Positions 7,599 through 10,382 of a stretch of 10,382 bases of DNA are shown piece after piece (the first letter of the stretch is position 1; each line of letters begins with the position of its first letter). A model generated the notes under the pieces. It did not search any database. It was not told where the DNA came from and saw nothing but the letters and a program-made list of their open reading frames with translations. The DNA comes from Xanthoparmelia taractica (lineage: Eukaryota; Ascomycota; Lecanoromycetes; Lecanorales; Parmeliaceae). Location: the NCBI GenBank assembly GCA_033085395.1, contig JANQBS010000636.1, positions 1 through 10,382 on the forward strand, read 5' to 3'. A program made the translations under genes and the position numbers.

Positions 7599-7835
7599 AT
7601 TTAATGGGATATTCTATATTATATCGTATTATATTATATTATGAGAGAATATTATAAGGAAGTTATATCAGATCACTTATAAAGATATAAGATGGGAAAT
7701 TACTAAAATCATGAAATGATCTGGGAAATTTTTAATATATATAGGGATATTCCATGATATAGATCATTTTCTATATTAGGTAACGAATAAGATAAGAAAA
7801 TTCCAGGTTAATATACAAGTTAGGGCGAAATTAAC
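7576..7835. other. CpG-poor segment with repeated GGRAATT-like motifs
   Basis: Unlike the rest of the AT-rich DNA, this stretch has very few CpG sites and retains GpG and TpG. It contains GGGATATTC (about 7606), GGGAAATTA (about 7695), GGGAAATTT (about 7723), GGGATATTCC (about 7744) and an inverted version, AAATTCCAGG (about 7799). There is also a 9-bp inverted repeat, AAATGATCT (7714-7722) and AGATCATTT (7761-7769). No coding potential was seen. It resembles the subterminal region of a DNA transposon. Confidence 0.4.
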
Positions 7836-7931
7836 TCAAATAATTATTAATCTTCGGTATTTAATAAGTGATATTAAGATAAACTCCCTTTTAATTTAAT
7901 CTCGCTAAGTAAATATAGCTATTCTAATAAG

Positions 7932-7952
7932 TAATAACTAGAATAATAACTA
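7932..7952 (+). repeat. 21-bp motif TAATAACTAGAATAATAACTA, copy 1
   Basis: The same 21 bases recur exactly at 9456-9476 in direct orientation and, with one mismatch, inverted at 10263-10283. The first and last copies bracket the hAT transposase reading as an inverted pair. That would fit subterminal transposase-binding repeats, although the middle copy lies within the coding remnant. Confidence 0.45.
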
Positions 7953-7999
7953 TAATATATTATTTTCTTGAATTGCAATCTACGTAAAATCGTTAAGCT

Positions 8000-10240
8000 A
8001 ATCTCTTTTCTAATTATTTATAGAACGATTTTAAGTTATCTCTCTTACTCTTTTCACAGATCTTGAATCTATAATAATTAATCTTCTATTACTTTACGTT
8101 AACTTCTCTTCTCTTAATTAAAGAATAATTAATAAATAAAATTTTAATAAAAAAGAATTAATTTCTTACTTAGATTAATCTAAAGAGTACTTTATTATTA
8201 TTACTAATATAATTAATATTAGAAATCTCCTCTATCTAATAATTTCGAATTTTTTAATTAATCTATCTAGTTTTAAGTAATATATTAAGATCTTCTCTAA
8301 GTTTCATATATTTTATTTATAACTATTCTATTAATACTTTATATAAGAAATTATTATTAAAGCTCGAAAGATTAAAGACGAATAGCTTTTTTAACTATTA
8401 TATAGTCGCTTAGCCCATAAGAAACATCGCTTATAAGCTATAGCTTTATTAGATACGACTAAGATATCTCTAGTCACACGTGTTATTATTGAGATTTAAG
8501 ACTTTAAGCTTTTTTATTAATTAAGAATTAATAGAGTTTTAAAATAAGTAAAAGATACTTAATTAAGATTAGAAATTTAAGTTATAGCTAGAATAATAAA
8601 TAGAATATTAATCTTCTCTTTTATATCACTAAAATTAAGTATTATTTAATACTTCTATCGTCTTTTCGATTTTATTAATAATATTATCAAGCGACTCTAC
8701 GCGACTTCTTACTCGTTTAGCCCTCTATATTTAACTACTAATATTAAAATATTAATAATTTCGATACGTTTATTCGAGCGTATTCTAATATATCTCTATT
8801 TAAGGTATTTAATTAGACTTAACTTTTTAATTCGATTCTTTTAATATTATATCCCTATAACTTAAACGTAAAACTATTATTTATTTATAAAGATATCTTA
8901 TATTCGATTAAATCTCGCTATAGTAGATAGTTAACTTCTTACGAGTCGTCTTTAAAGCCTCGCGAAGTTCGACTTTTCATAAAACTCGCTTAAGTCTTAA
9001 CTTTCGAATCTTCTTCATAATATAATTAAATAACCTATTATAGATATTAAATATATAATAAATTATTAACTCTTTATTCTTACTTATTAGCTTCGTAAAA
9101 ATATAAAATAGTCTAATTAATTTAATTAGATATTTAACTTACGACTATTTATTCGCGCTAAGTTTAAGAAAGTCATTTAATTTCTTCTTAAAAAAGTAAT
9201 CGATATCGCTACGAAGTAGATAAGATTATATTAATATATAATAGATTAAGTTTCAACGAATTTTAATACTTTAAAATAATTTAAGTGCGCGTTTTTATTA
9301 ATATAGCTTTTTATCGATAGATGAATAATATTAATTAATTAAGTTATAAGTATTATTAAGTCGTATAGATTAAAGCTCGAAGAAATACTTTTTACGCTAA
9401 CTATTAGCATTAATATAGATTTCTATTTCACGAATTTATATATATTAGATATTAGTAATAACTAGAATAATAACTAGAATTTATATATCTTAGCTAAAAT
9501 TATTAATAGATCTTTTCTTATCTTTAAATAGCGTTTTATTTCTTTAAATTATATTAGCTTTTCTAAAAGTTCTCGTTAATTAAGTTAACGCGAATTTTAT
9601 TAAGAAGCTCTTATAAGAATAATTAAATAATATACGCTATATAGAAGATATATTTAAGATCTCTTATATTCTACTCTTTAAGATTAAGTAAATTATTAAA
9701 CTCGCTCTATAAAAGAACCTCGATTAAATCACGAAAGAGTATATTATTTTTAATTATATTATTAATTATTAAAGTTATAATTCGCGTCTTAAATATATAC
9801 TTCTTAAAAATCGATTATATAAGACTTATAAACTTCGCATTAATATATTTACTCTCGATATACTCGAATTTTAAAAGCTTCTTATAATATCTTTAATCGT
9901 AATTAATAAAGAAGTTAAGAAGTATAAAATACGATTAACGATTATTAGCCGATTAGTTATCTAAGGCTAAAGATATCTTAATATTATTATTTAATAAACT
10001 CATATATAAATTTAACTTAATTTCTTTAACTTTAGAAAATAATTAATTTTTAATTATAGATATAGAATTTATATTTACGAGAGAATTAAGGTAGCGAAAG
10101 ATTTATAATATCTCTAAATTATCGATAATAGTAAATAAGACGTCTATAGCTATAATTTAACGACGGAATTACTTGGGGAAATTCGCGCGAGTAAGATATC
10201 TATCATCTAGCTTTGTCTTGATATCTTTCTTTAATCGTCT
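8000..10240 (-). pseudogene. hAT transposase (RIP-killed)
   Basis: Reading from high to low coordinates on the minus strand and ignoring stops, the hAT order is visible. First comes an N-terminal helical part, DNLEILQIFRYLN near 10084-10123. Then comes LALDN*SANNR at about 9938-9970, which corresponds to the SLALDxWSS block with a catalytic Asp. A degenerate equivalent of DNASNN lies near 9745-9785, followed by a stretch matching the C/HIxHxIQLSL region near 9640. A KKLTIYYSE segment near 8930-8955 fits the conserved block before the dimerisation domain. The C-terminal hAT dimerisation domain includes RVTRDIL at 8460-8480 and a KRCF segment corresponding to ERxFS. The reading frame changes between these blocks, so introns or small indels exist. 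Stops are frequent and the gene is dead. The C-terminal tail to about 8000 is inferred only from length. Confidence 0.75.
9456..9476 (+). repeat. 21-bp motif, copy 2 (inside the transposase remnant)
   Basis: This is an exact copy of 7932-7952. On the minus strand it reads as a short SSYYSSYY-like coding stretch of the transposase, so this copy could be a coincidence of coding low complexity. Confidence 0.4.
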
Positions 10241-10262
10241 CTATAGCGTAAGATATTAGTTC

Positions 10263-10283
10263 TAGTTATTATTCTAGTCATTA
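10263..10283 (-). repeat. 21-bp motif, copy 3 (inverted)
   Basis: The plus strand reads TAGTTATTATTCTAGTCATTA, whose reverse complement differs from 7932-7952 at one base. It lies between the N-terminal end of the hAT transposase and the second GGAAAGGT motif, the position expected for a subterminal site. Confidence 0.4.
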
Positions 10284-10305
10284 AATATTAAATAAATCAA
10301 ATAGA

Positions 10306-10328
10306 TACGGGTTGGAAAGGTGTGGTAT
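10306..10328 (+). repeat. 23-bp GGAAAGGT motif, right copy, in a 9-bp palindromic frame
   Basis: TACGGGTTGGAAAGGTGTGGTAT repeats the motif at 7576-7598 with three differences. It is framed by a perfect 9-bp inverted repeat, AATAGATAC (10300-10308) and GTATCTATT (10325-10333), with a 16-nt loop. After 10334 the sequence becomes a T-rich run to the window end that holds no other feature. Confidence 0.5.
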
Positions 10329-10382
10329 CTATTGAACATAGTCGTTTTTAACTTTTTTTTAACTTTTTTTAAAAAATTATAT

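Larger units (their letters stand above)
7576..10305 (-). mobile_element. Degraded hAT-family DNA transposon (limits uncertain)
   Basis: A transposase with hAT signatures lies on the minus strand. The left limit is taken at 7576, where the retrotransposon ends and the motif TACGGGCCGGAAAGGTCTGGTAT begins. The right limit is taken just before a second copy of that motif at 10306. The two motifs are in the same orientation, so they are not classical terminal inverted repeats, and no 8-bp target duplication was recognised. The interval may therefore hold more than one insertion, with 7576-7835 belonging to a separate element. Confidence 0.5.

Noticed and set aside
7840..10300. AT-rich sequence with regular short motifs considered as a CRISPR array or bacterial origin
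   Set aside because: There are no regularly spaced identical repeats with unique spacers, and the splice signals, RIP and hAT/YR families point to a filamentous fungus.
7576..10328. The 23-bp motifs as LTRs or terminal inverted repeats of the hAT element
   Set aside because: The similarity is only 23 bp and in direct orientation. LTRs would be much longer, and TIRs would be inverted.

Overview
The window looks like an AT-rich, heterochromatin-like block from a filamentous ascomycete (Pezizomycotina). About nine tenths of it is transposon DNA destroyed by repeat-induced point mutation (RIP). In these tracts CpA and TpG are almost absent, TpA is everywhere, and stop codons fill every frame. 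Protein motifs of two transposon families can still be read through the stops. The species cannot be named from the sequence.

Layout. Positions 1-600 are AT-rich sequence I could not identify. At about 601-775 there is a short, less mutated island. From about 720 to 3926 (+) lies a degraded tyrosine-recombinase retrotransposon (DIRS order, probably Ngaro-like). It has reverse transcriptase, RNase H and tyrosine recombinase remnants, followed by a B1-A2-B2 terminal repeat block. Positions 3927-4720 are an island of ordinary composition with one plausible live gene on the minus strand. From 4721 to 7575 (-) is a second copy of the same retrotransposon, pointing back at the first. From 7576 to about 10305 is another element holding a degraded hAT transposase on the minus strand. 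A 23-bp motif found at its left edge recurs at 10306.

The central gene (4002-4298, -) has two exons, a 54-nt intron with textbook fungal splice signals, and a predicted 80-residue secreted, proline-rich, cysteine-free product. A small secreted protein gene stranded among RIP-mutated repeats is the usual setting of effector candidates in plant-associated ascomycetes. The function here is unknown.

The most striking structural fact is that the two retrotransposon arms (1072-3926 and 4721-7575, 2855 bp each) are colinear to the base. Every anchor I checked obeys left + right = 8647, and the differences seen are transitions. The gene therefore sits in the 794-bp loop of a giant inverted repeat. 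RIP stops about 144 bp short of the gene island on the left but reaches the junction on the right. CpG sites are largely spared by the mutation process.
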